From: Marasmius tenuissimus
Taxonomy: Eukaryota; Basidiomycota; Agaricomycetes; Agaricales; Marasmiaceae
DNA: 64,000 nt
Direction of reading: 5' to 3'
Assembly (NCBI GenBank): GCA_029532415.1
Contig: JAQOTA010000054.1
Location: forward strand, 3,906,001 to 3,970,000
Positions 1 through 11,045 of this stretch are shown here, piece by piece; within the stretch, counting starts at the first letter, position 1, and the number at the start of each line of letters is the position of its first letter. The position numbers and the translations under genes are program-made. The notes beneath the pieces are model-generated. The model was given only the letters and a program-made list of their open reading frames with translations. It made no database searches and was not told the origin of the DNA.

Positions 1-916
1 ATCGGGTCGCTGTGACAGGATCCACCGATGAAGAGATAAGGAAGGAGCCGACGTTCCTACCGGCGTTCTAGATGAAGGTGAGCGACACTACGCCAAAATC
101 CGTTAGCAAACTTACGATCTCGTTGTTGCGTGGCAATCCGAGTGTCTCCAGACTGTCCAGGATCTGGGTGTGGATCGGAGAAACATACGGCGGAAAGGAG
201 ACCGCGATTGGACCTAAAGAAGCGTTGAGAGTCTAATTGTTTCCATCGATGAGCTTATTATACCATCGGTTCCGTGGAAAGCTGGATCTGGATCGACGGC
301 AAGTGTTTTCTTTTCCTCGGGCGACAACTGGGGCACGCAAAGATGTTCGCTCTAGAGTTGTATGTTAACCAAGAAGTCCAGAGGAATAAACTGAGAGGAA
401 ATGACCTTCTTCATATAACCGAGCAGGTTGTCCCAATTCCAGCCAGAATTTCCGAGCTTTTCAAACGCGTCCAATTCCTCGCTAACAGGGCGAACAAACG
501 CGAGGTTGTTCAATCCGGAGGATCCGCCTAGTCCTTTACCGCGAGAGCTTTGAATTTTCCGGTTAAGGGCGTACTTTTGAGGTTCAGTGAAGAACGTCCA
601 GTCATATCTGGGATTGCGTGCATTTCTAACCATAAAACCTATTCCCGTTTTGGTTGGTGAGTCCAAATGTACGTATAGGTATGAGACGTACCCGGTGTAT
701 CTACACTTGGGTCTCCTGTATGACTGACCCCGGCTTCAAGGACGACCACAACCACATTGGGGTTTTCGCTCAACCTGTAGGTCGATCATCAGTAAAAGGG
801 TCCGTCGGTGCCCAAAAGACCTACCGCGTAGCTACTACAAGCCCTGCTGTACCGCCCCCGATGACCAGGTAATCAGGTTGAACGGCCTCCAATTCGACCG
901 GTGAAACGATAGGCAT
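1..916 (-). CDS. GMC-family FAD oxidoreductase, 5' part only (runs off left edge)
   Basis: This is the N-terminal half of a glucose-methanol-choline oxidoreductase (aryl-alcohol oxidase/glucose oxidase-like), a flavoenzyme that oxidises alcohols and usually makes H2O2. The start is taken at 916 because the first exon reads MPIVSPVELEAVQ and then DYLVIGGGTAGLVVATRL, the dinucleotide-binding GxGxxG loop. Later exons give the second GMC block GKGLGGSSGLNNLAF, the stretch SGWNWDNLLGYMKK, and sequence up to NAGRNVGSF before the window ends. The exons are separated by about five introns with GT-AG ends, for example after VVATRL and after the DPSVDTPG block. No signal peptide is obvious: the FAD loop starts within about 20 residues of the Met, so an intracellular form is possible. 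The catalytic His region lies outside the window. Confidence 0.85.
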
Positions 917-1035
917 GGCACTGTCAAGAGATAGAGTGGAAGGCTAGATTTTTCAGGAGGCCAAATGCAGTGTTTGTTTCCATATTCCTTCCGTTTTGGT
1001 TTGGTATCAGAAAACAATCAAGTCGAAGAGTCAGA

Positions 1036-1212
1036 ATGGAACTACAGGACACCGTCATGGTCGGTGCGTGGGAACGTGCCTACTGGAAGCCAGTGCCGGC
1101 GGGCATTTCGCCAGAAATTCTCACGGTGGGAATCGAGGCGGGATCATCGATCACAACAATTGCAAGACCACAAGTTGAACAAGACTTCGACTTCGACATT
1201 ACTCTATCATAA
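1036..1212 (+). CDS. Small orphan ORF upstream of the GMC gene, function unknown
   Basis: A 58-codon frame starts at an ATG and ends at TAA. It contains VGAWERAYWKPVPAGISPEI and ends in an acidic DFDFDI tail, with no stop or low-complexity interruption. The composition looks protein-like, but I recognise no family, signal peptide or membrane segment. It may be the last exon of a longer plus-strand gene, a remnant, or chance. It lies in the upstream region of the divergent GMC gene. Confidence 0.2.
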   Translation: MELQDTVMVGAWERAYWKPVPAGISPEILTVGIEAGSSITTIARPQVEQDFDFDITLS

Positions 1213-1835
1213 CCCTCATACGCCGATTGGTCTCCTATGAATCTGCATCAGGTTGCTATTTGGAGCCTGTCAGGAAGCACCCCAACTAATATAGACGATA
1301 TTTATCAAAAGTCATCAATAGTTTCGATTGGCCACTATTTTCAGCTCACGTTCGGTAGCTCCCACCATCACTGATACATGCAAACGGACGGGATGTGCGC
1401 GCGGGGTCTCGTTTATACCTTAAGCCCGGACGTTGCATTGATGATCAGGGCCAGGTCCTATTGGAGGGCGACTCAAAATATCTCGGGACTAGGCTGTGAG
1501 CGCTTTGTCTTTTTCGGGAGCTGGTGCCTCGTGATGCACCCTCCAAAATAGCTAAAGTGCGAGACATGCTCTCTGAACAACAACCAACAACTCTCAAGGC
1601 CCAGAGATTACTTCGAAGCGGTCTTTGTACCTCAAACCCCCATCAAAGGTGCGTTTCCCATTGTATCTGGTGCCAAGTGCTTCTAAATTGGAGTCTGCTA
1701 ATGGCACGTAGTTTATATAGCTGTGGGCTGTTTTAAGAGCAGAAGCCCGCGTTTCCTGCTGTCGTCACACTCAGTTCTCCCCACTGGAGCTCACTCAATC
1801 GCTCACAACGATACAAGTTAACTGCCACTATTGCG
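1213..1835. other. Intergenic stretch, nothing recognised
   Basis: About 620 bp upstream of the first DUF6534 gene. Only short frames broken by stops are present. No repeat or RNA gene was seen. Confidence 0.4.
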
Positions 1836-3298
1836 ATGGCTCAGGAACGTCCTGCTATACCCGCAGATATCGTCAAACTGTAAGTCGGGTTCGTTCCTGT
1901 GAAGATATCCAGTATTCACTCACAGGGTGTGTGGAACCAGGACGGGTCCCATTGTAATCATTTTAGTACTCCGAGCCTCTCAATTCTGACCTAGATCTCA
2001 CACAGTATTTGGGGAACCTTTTCAATTGGGGTTTATTCGGAGCTCTCAGCGTCCAGACATGTCAGCGGCTCACTTCTCTCACTTTAAGATAGCCCGTACT
2101 TACTCTTACTGGCTAAGACATCTATTACTTGGGGTTTCCGCACGACCGCTGGGTACCCAAAGGAATAGTCGCAGTGGTGTTCACCCTTGAACTCGTGCAA
2201 ACAGTACTCGCGACCAAGGACGGGTTCGACTACTTCGGTGCTGGCTGGGGAGATATGACTGCTCTCGATAAAGTTGGCCTTCTCTGGATCAGTATCCCTG
2301 TCATGACTGCTCTCTGTATGTCGCTGTCGCTCTTGATTTCTCTTCTTCGCCCGTTAACAGCTTCTCATCAGTGAGCTGTTTGGTTCAATTTTTCTTCTCC
2401 TGGCGTATATGGATCATTGGCCGCTCAATCTACGTCCCAATCGTGATAATTATGGTAAGTATAGGGCTGGTATTCACCTACAGCACTGACACGTGAAGCC
2501 ACAGATGTCTTTGGTCCAATTAGCTGGGGGACTCTGGACGGGCATCAACGCGGCAAGGATCGGTTCTTGGTCACATCTCCAAGAACACAACGAGGAGGCC
2601 ACTATTGTATGTCTCCTCCGCTTTTTGTCATCGTCTCCCTCACTGATTTCTATTGCCCTTAGGTGTGGCTCGGGGGTGCGTTTAAACTCTTCGTTTTCAC
2701 ACATTACAGAGAGAGCTAATATACGGATCAGGAACGGCTGCATGCGATATCCTTGTCACTGCAGCCATGTTCTACTGCTTGAGCAAATCACGGAACGGAT
2801 TCCGAGCCACGAACGCGCTCCTCGTCAAATTCATTCGGCTCACCGTAGAGACCGGGCTCCTCACTTCAACGTTCGCTGTCTTGGACCTACTTTTCTTCCT
2901 AGTATTCAAAGGCGACAACTATCATTTGGTACCGGCTACGTGCCTGTCCAAATTCTACAGCAATAGTCTGATGGTGGTAAGTCATGGCGTTCAACGACGA
3001 AAGGAACGTCCATATCTAAACTTACTCGAAGTTACTCAACGCACGCATCCGTATTCTGAACGGACGCCAGGTTGGCTTTACAACGACCGACGAAACGCTG
3101 TCTTGGATGGGAACAAATAGTACTATGTCCCAACAGCACCATACACCGCCTACCACATACCATCTTGAGGCGAACTCGAAGCCTGCGAATAGAGGAGTAG
3201 AGATCTCGGTGACCACGAGCACTGATACCGGGGATGAGCCGCGTACCAGATCTTCCTTCGACGATGACACATATAAGGCGGGGTCTTTCCAAGTTTGA
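1836..3298 (+). CDS. DUF6534-type seven-pass membrane protein (paralogue 1)
   Basis: This belongs to the basidiomycete-specific DUF6534 family, predicted plasma-membrane proteins of unknown role with a GPCR-like multipass layout. The start at 1836 gives MAQERPAIPADIVKL. A 13-nt microexon (1941-1953, coding TGPI) follows, then YLGNLFNWGLFGALSVQ, the segment beginning IYYLGFPHDRW, then LVQTVLATKDGF. Near the C terminus is the hallmark block NALLVKFIRLTVETGLLTS followed by AVLDLLFF. After SNSLMV an intron leads to a cytoplasmic tail (LLNARIRILNGR) rich in Ser/Thr that ends in TYKAGSFQV. About seven introns can be placed and all frames join, so the gene looks intact. Three relatives lie at 20.9, 37.1 and 39.7 kb. 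The function cannot be read from the sequence. Confidence 0.82.
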
Positions 3299-3936
3299 AG
3301 TCGCGACAGTGCCCCCTGAAATGCACAATACCTATCTATTCCAGCCCGGCTAAGAGTCGCAGTTCTCATGCTGTAGTAGTAGATGTATTCAAATCCGTGT
3401 ATGTTGTTTATTCAAAATGACACCCGATACCATCTATACCGACATCATCGCCATGACTTTCTCGAATCGATTCGTGAGGACCGTGGCTTGTTTTGGTCCG
3501 GCTCATGGTAATAGTATCGAGAAAATCGTATGTGTCTCAGTCGGCCCGAAAATCGGAGATTCAACTGCTCATATACATACTCGGCGGACCTCACCCGAGA
3601 CAAATATACCAAGTTTCAACACCTACCAATATCCGGGTAGCGAAGATTCTCAACTTCATGAAAGGTTGAGACACAAGTGACCCTTTCGACACGTAGGTAG
3701 TATTGGGCTACTAACCTCTACCAGTCACAGCATGGATAAACAAACTTCGAGGGATAATCATTGTGTTTGAACGTTAACCTCGTGTCCACAGCTTCGCAGA
3801 CTCGTGCTCCTACTGCCTCCTAGCTCTCATCCTGCCCCCACGGTGTTCTTAGGAGTCCCCAATATGTCTTCCGAGGGTCTCAAGCGAGCCCGCAAACTTT
3901 AATTTTTGACACAGTACTGCGGAGACCGAAGACCAA
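3299..3936. other. Intergenic stretch, nothing recognised
   Basis: The region separates the convergent 3' ends of the DUF6534 gene and the first serine hydrolase. An 87-codon plus-strand frame (3417-3680) has no recognisable motif and is not called. Confidence 0.4.
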
Positions 3937-4024
3937 GTCGCGCACGTAATGAAGATGTAAGGAACGGAATATAAATATCAGTCACGCATGTAGTAAAGCT
4001 GTAAAAAACGAAACATAGATATCA
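3937..4024. repeat. 44-bp tandem duplication, two diverged units
   Basis: Units 3937-3980 and 3981-4024 align end to end with no gap. Both have the form GTC-CGCA-GTA-..-GTAA...GA..ATA-ATATCA. The second unit contains the stop codon (4022-4024) of the minus-strand serine hydrolase, so the duplication built the end of that gene's coding frame or its 3' UTR. Confidence 0.75.
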
Positions 4025-6507
4025 AAGTAGGTATCGGGTGGTTAATGGTATCAATGCCAACGCTCCCTTAATATGTGCAAGACGCACGGTGCCTGAGTTA
4101 GAAGACTTGGACTCGGACCCAGCGGACTCGGACTCGGATCGCTTCGACCAGTACACCTCAGAACGACCCTCGACAGTCTGCCCACTCAGGCTACGAGGAG
4201 AGCTACTTCCCCAGAAGCCGCCGACAATCCCAAATCCTACTGCCCCCGACTCGTCTTTCGAGAATTCAGCGACCATTGCTCCGCCATTGGTCCGAGCCGG
4301 CCAGTAAGGCTTCTCGGAGTCTCCGGTTGGCTGCGATAACAATCGTGATCAGTACACGCATATCCAACCTCAATGAAGGGTAGCTTACCAGAACGTTCGC
4401 CGTCGTAACATTGAAGATATTACCGCTGAAATGTGTCAAGGTAATATGCGATGCCAGAATCGCGTTCATCTCGGCGATCAAGGTAGGAACCTTGGGAGGA
4501 TTGAATTTTCCGGCGATCATCTTCTGGCAAGCCTCTGTAGGTTGCTCGCCGGGAATGAACGCACAGAGGCCGAGGGGGCTACCATATCCAGGTGCAGTGT
4601 ATTGGCCGGCGAGGGAAGCAACAGACCCAAGAGTAGGCTCTGGAGCGTTAGAAGGTCGTGGGGTGGAGGCCTTGTTGAACTGTTTCTGGAGACCCTTTTG
4701 CACTCTACATTGCATTATCGTTGGTATGAAGACCCTGAACAAGGAAAGATTTGAGTGAATACGACTCACGCGGCGTTGAAATCGGCAGGTGGCAAGCCCA
4801 AGAGGGCATCGAGGATCTGGAACTTGATGATATCCCGGATTTGGATGCCGAATTCGTGGTCGTTGGTCAAAACGACGACACCGAGATTGTCATTTGGTAG
4901 ACGAGCAACCTGTGAATGGAAACCTGTGGCCATGATCAGGGGGTCGATTGAGATTATGAGCACGAAGAACAGACATACCAGGAACATCTCCACCGTGCTG
5001 TTTGCGAGAAACATGTAAGTATCCGAAGCGCATGGCAAGCAGTGCAGGGTTAGATACTCACTTCAATGATATCTGTGAGCGCCATCAGTATCTGATCGCA
5101 ACATGATGATGATATTAACTTACCGTGTCCCCTGTATGAGTTCGTGAACTCTCCAGCACCATAGGCAACCGGAGAAAACATGGCTTTAAGAGCGGGTTCT
5201 CTGAAGCGAAAATGTCAACAGTCTTCTCCCTGCGGGTGAGTAGTGACATACTCAGCAACTTGCATGCCAAAGCTGAATTCGTTGACAATGGAGTATGGCT
5301 TCGCAACCGCTTCCAGCACCTTAGGAGGAATGACCTCTTGCCCATTAGCAGGGTTCTTACCATCGCCCATGAGGGCTTGAACCCAGATCGCCTGAGATAA
5401 AAACGTCTGAGATGGGGGATAGCCGCTTGACACTGCGAACCAGCTTACCATATCCTTGGCGTTGCTGATGACTCCACCAGCACCAGAAAGGTCTATCGGT
5501 TAGACCGTCAGTCCGGGGGTGACAGCGACGGAGATTCCGATAGTACTTACAACTGCCATCCTCGGTGTCATTGGCCCAGAATGTCATTGTACGAGGGATT
5601 GCCCCGGAGAGTTCGGACGTCAAGTTGTCCCTGCCAACGCCGCTCGCGACATTACCGCTTTTCAAGGCGATATCATGAGAGAAAGTGCTGTGCGACATCC
5701 CAAGAGGATCGAAGATGCTTTTCTTGACATAGCGGGCAAACGTCATTTTGGTGGACAGAACTTCGGAAAGATAGCTCAGGACACCGTAACAGATGTTACT
5801 GTACTGGAAGACCTGTCAAAGGCGAAGATGGTTGGCACCGGTAGCATGAGTTCGAGTTTGTTTGACGGACCTCGCGAAATCCGGCAGCGGTCTTTAAGTC
5901 CTTCAATCTCGAAATCTGAATGGAAGAGTAAGTGAGAGAAGGTCGAGACATCTCCAGAAGTAACTTACGATGGTCGAGATGTTATCCTCCTTCGTGTACA
6001 TGTTGTCATGAGTGGGTAGTCCTGTTCTGTGACTTGCCAAGTCTTGGATGGTGGCCTCCTTGCTTGCAGTCGGATCTCCGAGCGCAAAGCCAGGAATGAC
6101 ATCGGCAACCTTTGTATTGAACGTGATCCGTGGAGTGACGCTCTCGTCCATCGTGAGAAGTCCAGTGGCGATAGTGTTGAACAGCTACGAGGGGACTTTC
6201 GTTAGTATCACACGCCATCGACGCGTTGATTGTTCCATCATACCTTTGTGTTGGACCCGATCGCGAAAAGCGTATCGGCATCGACCTTTCCACCGTCACC
6301 TCGAGAACCATATCCCTTTGTCTCGACCTGCCAGGCGCCATCCTTATCTCGACGAACAACGGCGACTCCCGCGCCACTGTACCCGCCCCAACTCTTGAGA
6401 GTACCCTCTATGGAAGCATCTAGCTCAGAGGTAAGAAGGTTTTGAGCGAGAGTTGTGGATGAAAGAGTGAAAATTAGTAGGGAAGCAAAAGAGGCCCGTA
6501 AATGCAT
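4022..6507 (-). CDS. Secreted serine hydrolase, beta-lactamase/PBP-like (paralogue B, most diverged)
   Basis: Predicted secreted serine hydrolase of the beta-lactamase class C/penicillin-binding-like superfamily (PF00144 type). Related enzymes hydrolyse esters, amides or beta-lactams; the substrate here is unknown. The start at 6507 gives a signal peptide beginning MHLRASFASLLIFTLSSTT. The nucleophile motif SxxK is in FAIGSNTK (Ser85, Lys88). The second motif YSN is in VFQYSNICYG, followed by LARYVKK-type sequence and FDPLGM. The third motif is QHGGD, where a His replaces the Lys of KTG. A C-terminal domain carries the family's gas-vesicle-like Gly/Tyr block (YGSPLGLCAF) and IVGGFWGSSS, then an acidic Ser/Glu tail (SESESAGSESKSS) absent from its relatives. 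The gene has about eight short introns. A TATA-like GTATAAGA sits about 50 bp upstream. Confidence 0.85.
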
Positions 6508-7554
6508 GACTGAAGAAGGGAAGAGGAATGGTGTGAACCCACGAAGGTACAGTCTTCTTATACTCCAGCTTCCGGTTTTCCTAGTTGGACCGCGAATCTT
6601 GGCTGCTCCGTAGCAGGCGTTTCAGGGCTGGACAGGCAATACAATTGATCGGAACCATGTCACCATACCCGGGGACCCCGCACTGCCGCCACACAAGTTT
6701 TGCCGCAACCGCGAGCACTGAGAAGCTTCTTAGATCCAAAGACGTCCTGCAGTGAATCTGGAATGAGCCTTAGCATAGACCACTATCCAGAATAAAGGAA
6801 TGAGAATTTTGCGCATTCAAAACCAAGCCTTCGAGCACACACACACAGAGGTTGGTCTCAGACTTTGACTTGATCAACTGCAACAGCCTCTGCCGATCGG
6901 CACTGCATATTGGACTCTCTTTGCAGGGTCAGGTTGAGCGTCCTTGAATGTGTGGGCAATTCTCCAGTGCGACACGGCAGACGGTAAAACTTGCGAAACG
7001 CCCAACTCCATCACCGGTATACAAAAATTCATGATCATGATGATCGCAGTACCCGAAAGAGACACAAGAGTATACAATCCAAGCAAAATGTCTGGTACGA
7101 TCGGGAGGTCAACGCGTACTTGCAAGTGACAACAACGATCTGATTCAATCTACGGGCGGCTAAGTGACGGTGTTTAGATGTATCCGTTACTCTGGCACGC
7201 GTAATTCTGAAGATGTGGGAGTTGAAGCTGAAGCTCGAAAAATAGAGCATGTTCGGTTGGGAGGAGAGGAGGGGAAGCTATGCTGGTGTCGACTTGTCGA
7301 ACAGTACAGTGACGACGTCGACGATGATCGTGGCAGGAAGCAAGAGGTTGACGCGACGAAATTCCCACAATCCCCCACAACAAGTGATGTTCTCCTTTGA
7401 GAACCTGGCACAGCGCACAAGAAAGCACGGCACTCAGGTTATTCAAGCTGTTGTTGAAGACACAAAGTCTATGGACCGTACATCAAATATGTGCCAGATC
7501 GTAATGACATGAGGTTCTCTCATTTTATATTACCTGTTGTGGAACCGATCGTAA
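6508..7554. other. Upstream region of serine hydrolase B with possible gene remnants
   Basis: The region holds the promoter side of gene B, a TATA-like site near 6555-6562, and the doubtful membrane-protein fragments listed separately. Otherwise nothing was recognised. Confidence 0.4.
6874..7460 (-). pseudogene. Possible fragments of an unidentified membrane protein
   Basis: Minus-strand reading shows hydrophobic, protein-like pieces in more than one frame. One is RRVNLLLPATIIVDVVTVLF near 7330. Another is ILLGLYTLVSLSGTAIIMIM, followed by NFCIPVMELG, near 7000-7100. They could be exons of one multipass protein or decayed remains. No complete frame, start codon or known motif could be assembled. 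I do not recognise the family. Confidence 0.22.
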
Positions 7555-7643
7555 GCATTAATGGGGTAGTGGTAACCTGGGTCGTTGCCACATTCGAGGA
7601 CATGTTGCTCGACCCGCCGGGGGTTCGATTCCCTCTTAATGCA
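7555..7643 (+). tRNA. tRNA-Gly(GCC) with an 18-nt intron
   Basis: The cloverleaf is clear. The acceptor stem GCATTAA pairs perfectly with TTAATGC, and the discriminator is A. The D arm is GGGT/ACCT with loop AGTGGTA. The anticodon stem is GGTCG/CGACC. The T arm is GGGGG/CCCTC around TTCGATT, containing the B-box. With U33 placed, the anticodon reads GCC (Gly), followed by A37 and then the intron (7591-7608), at the canonical intron position. A TTTTTT Pol III terminator starts 2 nt after the gene. The mature RNA is 71 nt. The exons are identical to those of the copy at 24820-24910. Confidence 0.82.
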
Positions 7644-7741
7644 ATTTTTTGTGTCTGGATCAAAAAGACGATTGATCTATTGCAAAGACATATAGATATG
7701 TAGCAGACCGCGCTCAAGTCGCAAGGTATGGGGAGTATGTC

Positions 7742-10146
7742 TTACGATTCTACAACTTTCTCAAACCAAACTTCGGAGCGTTCCTCGAGCGTTGCACCCT
7801 GAGGCTCGGCCACACCAGCTCCCGCGCCCCAGAAACCGCCAGTGAAGCCGAGCCCAACTGTATCGCCTGAGAGTCCAACTTCAGCTAGGTAAGGCGCCGT
7901 ATCGGGATAAGTCCAAAATGGTTGGTCCGTATCGTTTAGCGTGGGCTAGAGACCCCAAGTATCAGTACGAGCTCCGCGAACAGCACCGAAAAAAAAAGAA
8001 ACGTACGTAGGCGCTGAGGAGCGTAGCATTGAAAACATTCCCGTCGAAATGCTGTAAGCGGACATAGTCGAACCAGACCGAGTCGACGGGGGCGATCAAG
8101 GTAGGGATATCCGGGTCGACACCTCCAGGAAGAATTGTACTCAAGTTTGCAGCAAAGTCCTTACATGCGTCGGAAGGTTGATTACCTGGCTCAAACAAGC
8201 AGAAAGACCAGTTTCCGTACGCCGGATGGCTATAGGTACCTTCAATCGAAGCGAATCCGCCCGGCATTGAAGATTCTGACGCGTTCGTGTGAGGAGAGGG
8301 CTGGTCGCTGAAAACGCCAAATCCGACCTCGACGCTGTGGAAGCAAAGACTTAGTGAAATTCTGCGGTTTCATTGCGCTCGAGACGTACGCAGTCTCCCA
8401 GTCGAATGGCTCTAAGCCCAATGCTTCATCTAGAAGGCGATACTGTATGATCAAGTTCAAGTCCCCGCCTATATCCTCGTCGTTCATGAGTAACGCCACT
8501 CCGATGTTCTCGAAAGGAAGGCGGGCTATTCGACTCTGTCCACCTATGTATTCGTTTTGAGTGTATCAGTTTACGAAACCAGCTAGCCCGTACTGACCTG
8601 GAACGTGACCGTCGTGCTGAACGACCGCGCAATTAGCGAAACATTGACCTCCTGACACTCGAAATTCAGCTTACTTCGACAATGCCTGTCGAGGGCTCCA
8701 GAATCAGCAATCAGTCGCTTTACAATATCCCTTGAGACTTACGGTGTCCCCGATAGGTACTAATCAATTGGCCTCCTCCATAGACCATAGGAGAATCCAC
8801 CAAGGCTTGTGCTGCTGGTGGCCTAGAGGGAAAATACTTGAGTTTCTGCTCAATCTCGAGTTCATTCGGAGGTACGACTTGCCAAGGAATACCGCCGGAA
8901 ACTGGTGTTATGCCCGACGCAGTCATTTCTATGACTTCAGATGGGATGACTGTCTCGTTCGAGCCCGGAATTTCACCCAACAGAAGCAAGGACTGTAGCC
9001 ATGTAGCCTGATTGTGATATGGATGAGGATGGCACAGAGCGTCGAGCCAGGACGGACTCACCATATCCCTGGCATTGCTGATGATTCCACCGGCGCCAGC
9101 CAGGACTGAGCAGACAGGGATTCAGTGGGAATGGAAGCCCGAGGTTATCCAGAAGACAAGCTTACAGTTGCCATCTTCTCCGCCCTTGTCAAACCAAAAT
9201 GGTAGCTGTCGTGGGATTCCCGTTCCAGGAAGACCGTCTGCGAGGTTCAGGTTCTCTCGGGCAACGCCCCGCGATAAGTGACCAGTAGCGTCCGCAACAT
9301 CGAACGAGAACGTCGTAGAGTTCATCCCGAGAGGATCAAATATGTTCCTCTTCACATACCGAGCCAGCGGAGTTCTGGTGGAAACCACTTCCGGAAGGTA
9401 GCCGAGTGTGCTATACATCGGGTTGTTATATTGAAAGGTCTCAAGGAGTTTGAGTCACTATCACTCCTAGAGAGGCTAGTTGCGTAGGTGCTCACTTCTC
9501 TAAATTCGGTTGAAGGTTTCAAATACTTAAAGCGCTTGATCTGGTGTATGACGAGATCAGCTTGACCATTGCACACACTCAACAAAACAAGGTTCACTAA
9601 CCAAGGCAGGAAGAGTGTCATCTCTGTGGACCATCCAGTCGTGTCGAGGAAGACCCGTGCGATGGGACATCAAGTCCTTGATGGAGCTCTCGTTCGACGC
9701 AATTGGATCAACGAGCTCCCAAGAGGGAATCAGAGACGCGATTTTCGTGTCCCACGAGATCCTGGGCGTCAAGCTCTCATTCGTGACCAACAGACCAGCA
9801 GCGATGGCTGCGAAGTGCTAGAGTATACGAGCAGCATCGGTCACCGTTGAAAACACCTGGAAAGGATGAATAGCCGAACCTTAGAGTTTGAACCAATAGG
9901 GAAGAGCGTCTCATCCGTGACAACGGAGTTATCATCAAGTCTTGCCACCCCGTAACCTTTCGTTTCGATATTCCATTCACCATTGGGGTCGAGTTGAACC
10001 ACTGCAACGCCGACACCACCGGGTGAGCCCCACCGAGAGAGGAGGCCCTCAATGAATTCGTCGACTTCTGGTGTGAGAACACGGGTTGGTTGAGCCCATA
10101 CAGAAAGCGGAACGAGAATCAGTGACGCTGGTATGAGAGATCTCAT
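7742..10146 (-). CDS. Secreted serine hydrolase, beta-lactamase/PBP-like (paralogue C)
   Basis: Same family as its neighbours and predicted to be secreted: the start at 10146 gives MRSLIPASLILVPLSVWAQ, then VLTPEVDEFIEGLLSRWG. SxxK is in FPIGSNSK (Ser86, Lys89). YNN is in FQYNNPMYSTLGYLPEVV. The third motif is HDG (VQHDGHVPG) where B, D and E have HGG. The C-terminal part contains FASIEGTYSHPAYGNWSF and LGFTGGFWGAGAGV, and it ends ERSEVWFEKVVES. About eight short introns interrupt the gene. A TACTTAAAG box about 45 bp upstream could serve as TATA. Sequence and intron layout place it with D and E rather than B. The natural substrate is unknown. Confidence 0.86.
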
Positions 10147-11045
10147 GATATGTCGGATTTGCTTTTGGTAGACCTCCCAAACTCGCTTTAAGTACAGAGC
10201 CCGGTATTGTCCGCAGCGTTATGTTAAGCGATCGCAAAACAGCCCAAAGTCGAACTTGATATGCTGGGGCGTCACTGTATTGGACGAAATCCGGTTTGCA
10301 ACGTCGGTGCAACTTCGAGGCGCAAGCGGTGTGGGCGCAATTTGTTTCTGAGGACGGTCGAGACGGGAGTTGAACGGGATTTCGACCCTGAAGCATTTTG
10401 CACCTGCGGCGCTGTGGGGAACGGGTTCTGAGGTGGGTGATGGGATTGTTATCATTATAGGTGGTCGTGCTGCGAGATTTGCAGTGCGGCCGCTCCGATG
10501 ATTGTGGACCTTGTTCAAAACGAGCTTTACTAGGCTGAGAATAAAGGTTCCAGAACTGCGGAAAACCGTGGCCCATGGGGTCACTGGCAGTGACTAGCAA
10601 AGCTCTAGATGTCGTCAAAGGAGATAAAGATTTCATTCAAACACGAGTGTCAGTTCGTACTCGTTACGAGGGTAAATAGCGTGCCAGGGAGATGTCGATG
10701 GTGGGTGTTCAAGAGATCTGTGGCCCAGGCTTGTCACGGCTCACGACAGGTCACCAACGTCATGTCACGGTTTCTTCGTAAATGTGATGTCGTAATGGTG
10801 GCGTTTTTTTATCTGCGCCACTCTCCCGAGTCTGTTGATCTTGGAAAATGTTCAATGAGCCGATACTCATCTTCAAGCTTCAAGCCCTGTTCAAACTAAC
10901 AGCTGACTTACAGTATACGGTATAAGGCAGCGCCGCACATGGTAAGGGGGCGTATAGTGGCAAAAAACTCCATGGATTTGAAATGAATTAATGCGTCGGT
11001 ACTTGAAACTGATAGGTGTGGGGTATGTAGATACGTTACTGTGTA
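10147..11045. other. Intergenic stretch, nothing recognised
   Basis: The 3' side of paralogue D and the upstream region of paralogue C. A long minus-strand frame (10219-10584) has no recognisable motif and overlaps the promoter of C, so it is not called. Confidence 0.4.

Noticed and set aside
10310..10400. Possible tRNA on the minus strand
   Set aside because: A T-loop-like TTCAACT is present, but the flanking stems do not pair.
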